Part shown: piece after piece, positions 42,101-51,926 of the stretch
How the letters are laid out: each line of letters starts with the position of its first letter
How positions within the stretch are numbered: the first letter of the stretch is position 1
From: Endothia cerciana
Taxonomy: Eukaryota; Ascomycota; Sordariomycetes; Diaporthales; Cryphonectriaceae
Length of the DNA stretch: 64,000 nt
Reading direction: 5' to 3'
NCBI GenBank assembly: GCA_026119935.1
Contig: JALRMH010000060.1
Span: 124,001 to 188,000 of the forward strand
Position numbers and translations under genes: made by a program
Notes under the pieces: model-generated
The model's input: only the letters and a program-made list of their open reading frames with translations
Databases searched by the model: none
Told to the model about the DNA's origin: nothing

Positions 42101-43705
42101 CGCCTTCGGGATCGCAGGTACAGGAGGCACATCCTCGTCCTCGTCATTAGACACCGGAAGGCTGTTCATCGACTTCGGCGCGGGCAGTCGAGAGCCTCCG
42201 GTCTGTTGAGCGCGAGGCTGTAATGACCCGGTTGACGTCCGGACGGTATTGTTGCTCGTGATGGAGGCAATGGAGATGGAGCTGTACGACTTCCTGTTCG
42301 GGTCCGGCGTTGTCCTTTGAGATGATGGCGTCGAGGTTTTCCGAGGCAGCATCGAGGGTGAGCGAGAAGAAGGCCGGTCGGGGGGGGGTGGCGGGGGCTG
42401 CAAGATCATCGAGCTGAGTTGGGACTCGGTGTTCTGGGAATCAGGCATGAACGACCGCCGCTTCAGTCTCTGGGTATCAGTGGGGCTGATTGTCCTAGCC
42501 CCCAGACCAGACGCGTGGTGGGAAGGATGGCCAGGCACCAACGACATCCGCCTCCCTGAGGCAGGCGTGGTTGCTCCTGTCCTGCCGGCCCTCGGAGAGC
42601 GAGGCGCCACCGCGGGTGTCGTGCTCTGGTCGACCGACAGGGTGCTGTCTGTAGATGCACTCGTCTGGCTGATCCGGGGTGCTGGAGGCTGTGATAATGT
42701 CTTGAGCTTGGCGGCCCGGGACGCGGTCATATTGCGCGAGGTGTCCGGATAGCGGCTCGAGCTATCGACGGAGGAGTGTGTAGAATCGACCCCCGGCTGA
42801 TCCGTGGTCGAGCTCAGACTTGGACGTCGACGCACTCCCGCGCCGTTGCCCGGTCCTGCTGTGGATTCGGGGACTCCCGGGCCCAACGACTTTCTCGGCG
42901 GCTTTCCGATGATATTGCTGTTCGAGATAGGGGGGTGCTGGTTTTGACGCCGGGGGCGTATGGTTGCCTGGTCGCGCGTAGTATCGCTCGTCCGAGACAT
43001 GGTAGAGGTCGTCGAGGAGATGCTGGTCTGCCTGTTGGACACGCTGGGCCTCCTGAAGACTGGGCCAGCCCGTGACCGCACTGGCTGCGCCTGGTGTCCT
43101 TGCTGCTGGCCCTGGTGTGCCGGGGCCCGCGCAGCTATCCCACCGCGGAATGTATTGGGTCTCTCGACCATCTTGCTGCTTCCCAAGCCTTGAGCCTCCA
43201 AGATGCTGCCTTCGCCGGTCGGGGATGGGAACTGTGTCAACACGAGGTCGCCGGTCGCAGATTCTATGCTGGTCTGGAAGTCATCGAAGCTGACCTCGGG
43301 AAGAAAGCCGTAGTGGGTGGATTCGTCTTCTTGTTCTATCGCACGAGGGCTGGAGACTGCACCGGCGGCAGGACCATTGTGGCCAAAGGAGAAGAGCGAG
43401 TGGTTATTGGAGGAGGAAGCGGAGAGCGTGGGGGGACTCTCGATCATGGAAGAGCGCTTCGTGTGGAGGTGTCTGGTGGGACTGGGAATTTCTCTGCTCC
43501 TGTTCCTGAAACGAGAGAGCCCAAGCTTGTCAGCGGCAGGTGCCATGAGGGGGACAAGACGATGCAGTACAGCACAGCGACAGCGGTCTGTATCGCTGGG
43601 GGAGTCAAGCAGGGCCGGCGGCTGCCATCTGCCTCGGTGCGCTGGCAAGGATCCTCCTGCAAGTGCTGGCTCGTTATGGGGATGGGAACGTGTGTGGACG
43701 GACAT
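39159..43705 (-). CDS. pom1: DYRK-family polarity kinase Pom1
   Basis: Exons 43705-40352 and 40295-39159, with a 56-nt intron (GTGAGA...CTGAC...TTTCAG, phase 0), give up to 1496 residues. The long N-terminal region (about 1030 residues) is Ser/Thr/Pro-rich and probably disordered, as in Pom1, where it binds membrane and partners. A DYRK homology box (FGYDDERGDYTIIIGDHLAYRYEI) precedes the kinase domain (about 1063-1361). The kinase has GKGSFGQVV, VAVKII, HCDLKPENILL (Asp about 1190), DFGSSCFE and the DYRK activation tyrosines in YTYIQSRFYRSPEV. Pom1 controls polarity, septum placement and cell size from the cortex. The start is uncertain: the ATG at 43546 (MAPAADK) is also possible, and a strong acceptor-like site (CTGAC then a pyrimidine tract and CAG) near 43505 suggests an unseen upstream first exon. 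Confidence 0.9.
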
Positions 43706-46700
43706 ACCGCGTAGGGGAGTAGTTGGCTGGTCGCGGGCCAGCAGGAACCCGATGGTCCCTGATCATGGGGAATGGAATGAGTGGTCGAAACGAGTCGACT
43801 CGGCTGGGGCAGAGACGGCGTGGTCGCGCTTCTCGATCTGGGCCGGGTCGGGGGGGCCTTTGTCCACAGGCCGCAGGAGGCCGGGTCGCAGGAAGAGGAG
43901 AGGTTCGCGGCGGTCAATTGAAGCGTTCTGGCGAACCCCAGCAGGAGGAGGTGGCACCGTTAATGCGGGTGGCAGCTCCGCTCTTCCCACTCGTGCAGGG
44001 CCCAGCCGACAGTACCTGTGGGCTTGGAGGGAGGGGGGGGGGGGAAAGAAGGAATAGTTTTCCCTCTCTTGTCTTTTCCTCCTCCCCGGCGCAACTCGCA
44101 AGGCCCAACCTAGAACGCGGGATGGGGTCAAAAGGGCAGGCGGACTCAGTCCGATGAGGATCTGAGCTGGTCTTCAAGGCTACCTCATCCCGTTTGGCTT
44201 GGGGGGGGGGGGGGGTTTGAGCCAGGCCGCCGTCGTTGTCGTTGATGACTTCCGGGGTGATGTCGGCTGCCAAATGGGAGGGAAGCAGAGGGTCGGGGGT
44301 GTCGAGGGGTTGTTGTTGGACCTCAACAGCAGTCCGAGTGGAAGGGTGCAGGTGGTGAAGGGTCTTTTGGGAAATGAATGGAGGTGAGGCAGCACCACGG
44401 CGGCCAGGACGAGAGAAGAAGGCTTCTGGTTTACAGTGTGGTGACGGCAGGTGCGGTACGGCAGTACATCCACGGCAAGGCCAAGGTTCTTCTGGGGGGT
44501 GGTGTGGTACCTGCAAGTTGGGAACTCGAGGTGCAGGACCATCTGCAGAACCTTTCCCAGATAGCCGCGAACGGAAGACTGATAGGTGGTACCATGGTAG
44601 TGGCACGCGGTCGACACAATCCAAGCACTAACACCACCTCACGTCTCGCCCATCTTAGCAGCTCCATACTATGTGCAAGACTCTGCAAGGGCGTCGCTGC
44701 AGACTGCCACGGGCCCCACCCGCAATCTGTAATTGTGCAGATGCAGCCTGATCTTGTCGTCCCTTCTGCACCCAATCCCTTCTGTTGCTGCCATCCTGTT
44801 ATTGATGAACACCCACGGGGGTTTTGCGTCTCACTGGGCAACCTGCTCCAGCTCTGCCAATCACTGTTCCTCCGGCCTCACCCAGACTTCCCCCGGCTGG
44901 CTGCAGATTAACCACGTTCCTGCATATGATGGAGAGGCTGCTCTGACCCCGGCACTGACTGTCATAAGGCCTGTACTGCAGGGCCTGACCACTGTGTGAT
45001 CAGTGGGCCTGTAGGCATGACAACCTCAAGCCCTGCAGGTTATGCTTACTGGGTACGGTACAGGTACTCGAGTGACTGACTCCTTGTGGCGGCGACTCAT
45101 GGCACCGGCGACAGAGGCTGCCGGTCCATTGCTGGGTAACCACCCCCCCACCCCATGTAGTACGACCGCCCGTCGGAAAGCAGACAACACTTCGCAGCGC
45201 CGCGGTGGCATCTCAAACAGCGACAGGGGCATCGATGTTGTTTTGCCCCCACTCTCGTTTTTATGGACCTCGCCAGATGCAATGTCCGCGCACGGACGCC
45301 TGCCCCAGTGTAGGTGCCCAATTCTCCGGTGGGAGGGACCCGTCGTCATCGAGCACTTCTGCTCTCCTGCAGGATGAACGCCTCCCTACAAATAGCAACT
45401 GGTAGTAACCCTTGGGCCACCAAGGCGCTGTGCTTGCCCTCATCGCTTCCCCACGACGACGGCGGCGGCGGCGACGGCGACGGCGACAGGCCCTGGCTCC
45501 TGAAACGGGCCATCTCGCGACGTGCCGTCACCGACCGCGTCTTATTGTTTCCTCTATAACACGGCGTGCTATATACCAATCACAACACGGAGCCTGGGCG
45601 TGTTCCGGACAGCGCGGGTGGGCATCATGCAGGCATAGCCGACCCGTTCCCCGTTCACCCCATCCACCTGGACACTTCTGCCCAACCGATCTTCCAGAAG
45701 ACCCTCTGGCTTCCAACCCAGGTCCCCGAGCCCCAGTTCCCATCCACGATCCTGCAGCTTCTCTTCGGCGCGGTCTGCCTGCATGTTTCGGCCAAGCCTG
45801 GACACGAGCACAGACACAAACACGTGTTGTACAGTAACAATATCGGATCGCAGGTGGTCAGACGGGGGGGGGCGGTCTCTGAGCTTATCACGGAGCATGG
45901 GGACGCCCAAATTTCCCCCGTCTCTGACCGGGCCATGGCCACTGTTCTTTGCGCTGGAGTCTCACGAGATTCTAGTCGACTCCCCGGGGCTAGCTACTGC
46001 AGATTATCTCTTCCGCTCTGCTTCGTGCAGGGTATAGCAACCACGGATACCCACCATCAAACGATGCCAGAATAAGGGGCAGGGCTCCCGGCTTGCTTCT
46101 GTAGCAAGCACGAAGCATACATGAAATTGGCAATCTGCTGTTGCATATCGCCTGTGTTCTCCCTCCCGGATTTAGCGACATCGCAGACCCAGCACGACGG
46201 ATCCCATTCTTACGGGGCAGCTAAGCTTTGGCAGCCCTCACCCCACTGTTATTAGGCTTCGAAATGACCGTTTTCGCCCTCCACTTCTGCCTGCTGTTCT
46301 CCCAAAAAGGAAAGAAAATCAAAGAAAAGAAAACCTTAAACCAAACCAAACCATAAAAAAAAATTGGAAAAAATAATGAAAATGAAAAATAAAAAAATGA
46401 AAAAAAGAAGGCTCTCTTCTGAACGGGCTAAGTCCTTACAGCCAGCCCCTTAAGTGCTAGAACGGGTGATGACTAGCCAGGAATGTTGACTGCCGTGGCA
46501 GAGCACCACACCAGGACAGTTTCGCATTGAGACATGCCGGGGGCTGGAGCTGGGGCTGGGGCTGGAGTATGTAGGGCTGGATATACGCTGTGGCATGGGG
46601 GCGGCCTTTCCCGCACCCCCGCGCGAGCCTAGCCGCGCCCGCTGTGGCTGACATGTGACGAAACACTGGACCAGTCGCCAGCAACCACCTCTGGACGACG

Positions 46701-46912
46701 ACGTCAGGTCCTCCTCCCTCGACTTCCGCCGCAACGAGCTGCCGAGAGGAGCCGTCTTCAACCCTCGACACTCTCAACGTGGGCCCCAAGGAAGCATTCA
46801 TCTAGCAAATATAATATTCTCCCTGGCTCTTGGGATGATGTGCTGTCGCCGGTAGCAAGGAAGCTGACAATCGAGGGTAGTCGGAACCGAGACCCGCTCA
46901 CTGGCCGTCAAG
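43706..46912. other. Divergent intergenic region pom1 / peroxin
   Basis: About 3.2 kb with no supportable gene. It contains G runs near 44033-44044 and 44201-44215, a GGC/GAC-type triplet stretch near 45460-45487 and an A-rich segment at 46300-46410. Frames up to 236 residues on the minus strand are proline/serine-rich low-complexity readings with no domains. Part is probably the pom1 leader or an upstream pom1 exon. Confidence 0.45.
44201..44215. repeat. Poly-G run (15 nt)
   Basis: Fifteen consecutive G residues on the plus strand (C15 on the pom1 coding strand), about 500 nt upstream of the pom1 start. Confidence 0.9.
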
Positions 46913-48468
46913 ATGGATGACAACACGTCCGACATCTTCAACGCGGTGGACGAGTCCACACTCCACGACAGTGATGTACAGGGCGCAGACAAGGATGACG
47001 GGAAGGACCAGGGCAAGAGCAGGTGGCGCAGCCTCTCTGCGCTGAAGGCCCAGGCGAGCATGCAGGACAAGCTGCTGGAGAAGTCGGTCTATCCACCCAA
47101 CAACACACACACACACACACACACCTCCCCTTCTCCCCAGCTCGAGGACACCTGTCTGATCATTATACTAACCATCGCAGACTTCTACAACAGGTAATCC
47201 CCGACGCAGACCTCGCGCCCGGCGGTCATGTCCAGGATACACCCATACCGGGCGACAGCTTCCCCTCCTACGAGAGCACCCGGCCGCCCTTCGCGATGGC
47301 GACCATGGCGACGAACTTCACACGCTTCAACGCGCGTATCGGCGTGGTCTTCAAGTTCCAGTCGCGCGTGATCCAGCTCCTGTCCTGGCGCAGGCCCTCC
47401 CAGACGCTCTCGTTCCTGGCCGTGTACACCCTCGTGTGCCTCGACCCGTACCTCCTCACGGTGCTCCCCCTGGCAACGGCGCTGGTGGGCGTCTTCATCC
47501 CCTCCTTCATGACGCGGCACCCCTCCGACGCGCACGAGCTGGCCTACAGCCCCCACGGGCCGCCACGGGCGCCGGCGAGGACGGTCAAGCCGGCCAAGCA
47601 GATGAGCAGCCACTTCATGAAGAACATGCGCGACCTGCAGAACTGCATGGAGGACTTCAGCAGGGGCCACGACCAGGTCGTGACGGTGCTCGTGCCCAAG
47701 ACGAACTTCAGCGACGAGGCGCTGAGCTCGGGCCTGTTCGTGGGGCTGTTCGGGCTGACGCTGTTCATGACGATCGCGGCCCACCTGCTGCCGTGGCGGG
47801 CCATCACGCTGTGCGGCGGCTGGGCGGCCGTGGTGAGCGGGCACCCGGCCGTGGCGAACATGATGCGGGAGATGCAGGCGGCGTACTTCCCGGACCAGCG
47901 AGGGGCGGGGGACGGCAAGGGGGGGGGCCCGGAGGAGAAGGCCAAGAGCCTCCTGGACGGGTGGATCGCCGAGGACATCATCCTCGACTCCGCGCCCGAG
48001 ACCCGCGAGGTCGAGATCTTCGAGCTCCAGCACCTAGAGGCCTCGAGCGGGGAGTGGGAGCCGTGGGTGTTCAGCCCCTCCCCCTACGACCCGCTGTCGC
48101 AGGCGCGCATCACAGGGGAGCGGCCCAAGGGGACGCGGTTCTTTGAGGATGTCCTCGCGCCGGAGGGCTGGGAGTGGAGCGAGAAGAAGTGGGCCCTGGA
48201 CCTGTGGAGCCGCGAGTGGGTGGAGGAGAGGATCATCACCGGCGTCGAGGTCGAGACCGAGGGCGAGAGGTGGGTGTATGACATGTTTAACGAGAACGAG
48301 AGCGCCTCAGGAATCAGGGAGCACACGGAGCCTGGGGCCGGGAGCGCGGCGAGGAGAAGTCGTGTGAGCTGGGAGGAGGGTGAGGAGGGCGAGGGACGCA
48401 GGGGGGAATGGAGGAGACGGAGGTGGGTGAGGCTGGTGAAGAGGAAGACGACTCGGGAGGCGACGTAG
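46913..48468 (+). CDS. Pex24/Pex28-type integral peroxisomal membrane protein
   Basis: Exons 46913-47082 and 47181-48468, with a 98-nt intron, encode 485 residues. Joining gives SMQDKLLEKLLQQVIPD, the start pattern of this peroxin family. Exon 2 carries ATNFTRFNARIGVVFKFQSRVIQLLSW, then hydrophobic helices (TLSFLAVYTLVCLDPYLLTVLPLATALVGVFIP and FVGLFGLTLFMTIAAHLLPWRAI). The C-terminal half has dysferlin-type repeats: VEIFELQHLEASSGEWEPWVFSPSPYDP (DysFN-like) and FFEDVLAPEGWEWSEKKWALDLWSREWVEE (DysFC-like). Family members sit in peroxisomal and ER membranes and regulate peroxisome number and size. The donor is GTCGGT, poor beyond the GT, while the branch point (CTAAC) and acceptor are good. 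The intron also holds a (CA)n run. It is convergent with the OTU2-like gene. Confidence 0.9.
47103..47124. repeat. (CA)n microsatellite in the peroxin intron
   Basis: About ten CA dinucleotides in a row lie inside the intron, between the weak donor and the branch point. Confidence 0.9.
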
Positions 48469-48560
48469 CTATCCGTCACAAAAATAGATCGGCATCGCAA
48501 CATTTCAAAGGTCCGCGCCCCCAGCGGGGGTGGGAGACGAAGTCACAAGGGTTGCTTTTT

Positions 48561-48657
48561 GGGGGGGGGGGAGGGGCACGAGGATCTTCAACGGGACGAC
48601 ATAAGTTTTTTCGTGAGGTTGTATGGTAGATGCGTTATCCTCAAGCCCCCCCCCCCC
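48561..48657. repeat. G11 and C12 runs between convergent genes
   Basis: A pure G run (48561-48571) and a pure C run (48646-48657) lie in the 205-nt spacer between the peroxin stop and the OTU2-like stop. The two runs are complementary and could form a stem in read-through RNA. Confidence 0.7.
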
Positions 48658-48673
48658 TTCAGCCCGACCTTGC

Positions 48674-49651
48674 TCATGCCGCCTTCCTCAGCGAATTATA
48701 ATGCTCTCCCAGGCCGTACCCATGGCGATAGTAAGCAAGCCATATCCTCTTCCTCTCCTCCCCCTCCTGGTCTGCCGTCGTCGGCCTGATGATCTCCGTG
48801 TCCCGGTCCTGCACGATGTGAATCTCCAGCCCGTAGACGTTGGCCAGCGCGAGCAGCTCGAGCTGCCCGCCCCACTCGGCCGTGTCCCTCATCTTGGCGA
48901 CGTAGCTGCCCAGGTCCTCCTCCAGGAACCCAGCATACTCGTCCCCGTGCTGCTCGATATACCCAGCCGCCCTCCTCCTCACGATCTTGTACCCGGGCTC
49001 CCGCCCCCCCTCCTCCTCCCTCCCGCCGCCGCCATCACCACCCAGCGGCACCCCGGACTGCGCGAGCTGGTCTGCGACCGCGGAGAAGAGGCAGTGCCCG
49101 TCGGGCCTGATGTCGTGCTCCGCGAGGCCGTGCCTCCTGAACTCCGCCAGCATGTACGCCTTCTCGACCGCGCGGTGGTCCGTCATGCCGGCCGCCTCCT
49201 CCTCGGCCGCGACCGCGGCCGCCTCCTGCTCCGCGGCGCGGCGGGCGAGGCGCTCCCTCTGGCGGTTGCGCTTCTTCCCCTGACCTCCGCCGCCGCCGCC
49301 GCCCGCCGGCGCGTTCTTTGGCGGGTTCTCCGCCCCCAGGCTCATCCCGCCCAGCTCGTCCGCGGCCTCACCCACCACCACCGCCTCCTCTTTTTCTTCC
49401 CTATCGTCGTCCGGTATCCGATCGTCGACAGCGCCGCCCTCCAGGCCCTCACCGTTCAGATTCCGGACCTCCTCCGCCTGCCGCTCCCTCATCTGCCTCT
49501 CCATCTCGGCACACTCGTCGTTCACGCCCTTGCGCGTCTTCTTGGTCGCGTTCTTCTTCTTGCTGGTGATGCGCCCTTGCAGGTCCCTGGCCTCCCTGCG
49601 GTGCCGGGCCTTCACCTGCTCCAGGGTCTCTGGCGGGGGTGCGTCTGCCAT
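48674..49651 (-). CDS. OTU2: OTU-domain deubiquitinase, OTU2/OTUD6-like
   Basis: A single exon encodes 325 residues. The N-terminal half is charged and coiled-coil-like (ETLEQVKARHRREARDL, NDECAEMERQMRERQAEEV, RNRQRERLARRAAEQEAAA), as in OTUD6 and yeast Otu2. The OTU cysteine protease domain covers about residues 160-322. Catalytic Asp184 and Cys187 lie in IRPDGHCLFSAVADQL, and the catalytic His is about His317 in YGLGEHYNSL. Supporting motifs are YVAKMRDTAEWGGQLELLALANVYGLEIHIV. Family members are linked to ribosome-associated ubiquitin removal; this particular role is inferred. Glycine and acidic insertions (residues 117-123 and 203-217) are low complexity. The start MADAPPPETLEQ is the first ATG after a T/C-rich leader. 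Confidence 0.93.
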   Translation of the reverse strand: MADAPPPETLEQVKARHRREARDLQGRITSKKKNATKKTRKGVNDECAEMERQMRERQAEEVRNLNGEGLEGGAVDDRIPDDDREEKEEAVVVGEAADELGGMSLGAENPPKNAPAGGGGGGGQGKKRNRQRERLARRAAEQEAAAVAAEEEAAGMTDHRAVEKAYMLAEFRRHGLAEHDIRPDGHCLFSAVADQLAQSGVPLGGDGGGGREEEGGREPGYKIVRRRAAGYIEQHGDEYAGFLEEDLGSYVAKMRDTAEWGGQLELLALANVYGLEIHIVQDRDTEIIRPTTADQEGEERKRIWLAYYRHGYGLGEHYNSLRKAA

Positions 49652-50004
49652 TTTTCCCTCCTTTTTTTAAAAAAAAAAAGAAAAATTCCCTTTTTTTTCC
49701 CCTTCCTTTCTTTCCCTCCCCTCCTTCTTTTTCTTCTTCCCTTCTTGTTCTGGCCGGTTGGGAAAGAGGGAACCCTCCTTTGGGCTCGAGGCAGAAGTGA
49801 CCGTGACCCCGGCTGATATGAAGGCCACAGGGAGAGAGGGGGACGGGCGGGATTGCAGGGTGGGAGGCGGGAAAGGCTTGTTGTGATTGAATGTAAGGTT
49901 AGGTTAGGTTTGTCGAGGGCTTGCTTGAAAACAACTCTTTTGAGACCGACGTCAGTTTAAACGTTCCCGAGCTTCTGTAGGTTCGACTACGTGGGGGGGG
50001 CCAA

Positions 50005-50032
50005 CCCCCCCCCCCTTTTTTTTTTTTTTTTT
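50005..50032. repeat. Abutting C11-T17 homopolymers
   Basis: Eleven C residues are followed directly by seventeen T residues, preceded by a G8 run at 49993-50000. It is a purine/pyrimidine strand-asymmetric stretch that could form triplex DNA. Confidence 0.9.
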
Positions 50033-50500
50033 CTTCTTGGCGGGGCACACCTGCGGGACGCGCCGAGCAGGCGAGAGCGGCCGGGGCAGAGCACCCCCTG
50101 CCCTGTCGAGCGCAGTGCGTGCCCTTGGATTTACATATTTATTAGTCCCCTCGCCGCACGCAGTCCGTGACAGGCGCCGTCACAAAACCACACCACGGAA
50201 CTTTACCGGCTGGAAGGACCGACATGTCACACTTCCGAGAGCGTGATGCTACTGGGGACGACAGCAGAGGTTGTCGCTAGCCTTGTCGCATCCAGTCGCT
50301 CGGTCTTCATTCAAGGTTTAAGGCGGACTGGGGGCTTCAGATGTGTAGCCTCCAACATACATGACTGCTGTCTGTATATTATCGATCCCCTCCAACGGGA
50401 CGCCCGCCTGAGAATAATCCGAGCTGGAAGCGAGGGAGGTGTCGACTCGGTGCAACAGCTGATCTCTTCTGCCATGTCCTAGGCGACCTGGGCCGTACAT

Positions 50501-50526
50501 GTAGTAGTAGTAGTAGTAGTAGTAGT
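50501..50526. repeat. (GTA)n triplet repeat
   Basis: Eight complete GTA units and a partial ninth, in intergenic DNA. Confidence 0.95.
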
Positions 50527-51249
50527 CTCTCCTGACCACATCCCTCCCCTTTCTTTTCCCCTGGATATACCCCGAAGCATAATGTTGACCCTGGGAGACA
50601 GGTTGCAAGTGAACCTCTTGAGAGATCACTTCCGTTCGGCGGCCAGAGTGCCGCGGTTCCCTACGTGTATGCCCGATCCCCCAGGGCATCCCTTAATTCT
50701 TTCCTTCCCTTGCCTAGGTCCATCCCTATCTCCTCTGCTGTCCCAGCCGGCGCTATTCCTGCCTTGCCGTTTCGGCACAGCAACCCGCCGGGTTGGTTTA
50801 CCCAAGGTTGAGGGTGTACCCAGGAACCGAGGGGGTAAGAAAGAAAGAAAAAAAGTTACTTATGCAAGACAGAGTGCGTAATAATAGAGAACACATATGA
50901 ATTCCGACAAAGCAGAACTGACTGGGGGTATCCCGCAACAGCGTGGTCCAGATCCATGAACGCACGCTAAAAAGAAAAAGAAATAAAAAAACACAAAGGG
51001 AAAATAGAATATAACCCCTAAGATGTTACTGTCGCTGCCCGTCTCTGACCCACAGTACAGGGCCGAGACTGGCCACAAGCCAAGAGAATAAGAGAATCCG
51101 GAGGAGAGGTGCAAGATTGTCACCCCGTGAGATCACTCACCAACCGAGTCGATGCCGGCGGTGGATCTCCTCCCCCCCTCCCCCCTAGCAGCAGACATTA
51201 AGAAGGGACACCAGTGAAGATGAACGGCCGGGTTCGGGAGGGCAGAGCC

Positions 51250-51890
51250 TTAGAATCCTTCAAAAGGGTTGCCCCTCCCGCCCGGGCCCTCCTCCTCGCC
51301 CGCCGTCCTGTGCCCGCTGTAGCCCCAGTACTCCTCCTTCCACGCACCCACGCCCCCGCGCGTGAAACTCTCCCTCGTGCGGCTCCTGCTCCTCGACCGG
51401 CTCTTCTTCCTCCTCCTCTCCTTGGTCCTCCTGCGCGCCCTCATCCTGCTGTCCTCGGCCTGCTCGGGATAGTCCAGCTGGCCGTCGCTCTCATACCGGC
51501 TGTACGCGAGCGGGCTGATGAACGCCTCCATACGCACGGTGCCGATGGCCTCGAAGAGGTTGCCGCCGGCCACCGAGTCCCGCCACGAGGAGGCCTCGCT
51601 GTTGCGGCCGCTCCACTCGCCGAGCGGCTCCGCCGACCTGGGCCCGCTGCCGCCGAGGTACAGGTCGCTCGAGCCGGTGTTGGTGGACTGGCTGTTGTTG
51701 TTCGCGTTGTGGCTGTAGCTGAGGCCGGCCCCGAACCCGCGGAAGGACAACGGAGGCGGTACGCGCCCGCCCGTGTTGCTGCGCTTCCGGCCGTGGAAGC
51801 CGGCCTGCAGGGGTGGGGCCTGGTCCCGGGCGAACCTGGGAATCGCGGGCGGTATGGCCGCGTCGCCGGAACAGTCGCGCTCGTGCATCG

Positions 51891-51926
<36 letters not shown>

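Larger units (their letters stand above)
49652..51249. other. Intergenic region with homopolymer and triplet runs
   Basis: About 1.6 kb between the OTU2-like start and the 3' end of the cortical-protein gene (both minus). It holds a C/T-rich leader, TTAGG-like repeats near 49894-49911, abutting C11 and T17 runs (50005-50032) and a GTA repeat (50501-50526). No gene is seen. Confidence 0.5.

Noticed and set aside
43914..44624. 236-residue minus-strand frame upstream of pom1
   Set aside because: It is low-complexity Pro/His/Ser sequence without domains. It may be partly leader or an upstream pom1 exon but cannot be called a separate gene.
47185..48033. 282-residue minus-strand frame opposite the peroxin gene, and a 236-residue plus-strand frame in another phase
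   Set aside because: Both are shadows of a GC-rich coding exon whose true frame carries peroxin and dysferlin motifs.
48623..49816. 397-residue plus-strand frame opposite the OTU2-like gene
   Set aside because: It is antisense to a clear catalytic gene. The reading is Leu/Pro/Arg-rich, as expected from a GC-rich shadow.
49894..49911. GGTTAGGTTAGG resembling telomere repeats
   Set aside because: It has only two to three TTAGG units, while the fungal repeat is normally TTAGGG. It is too short to indicate an interstitial telomere.
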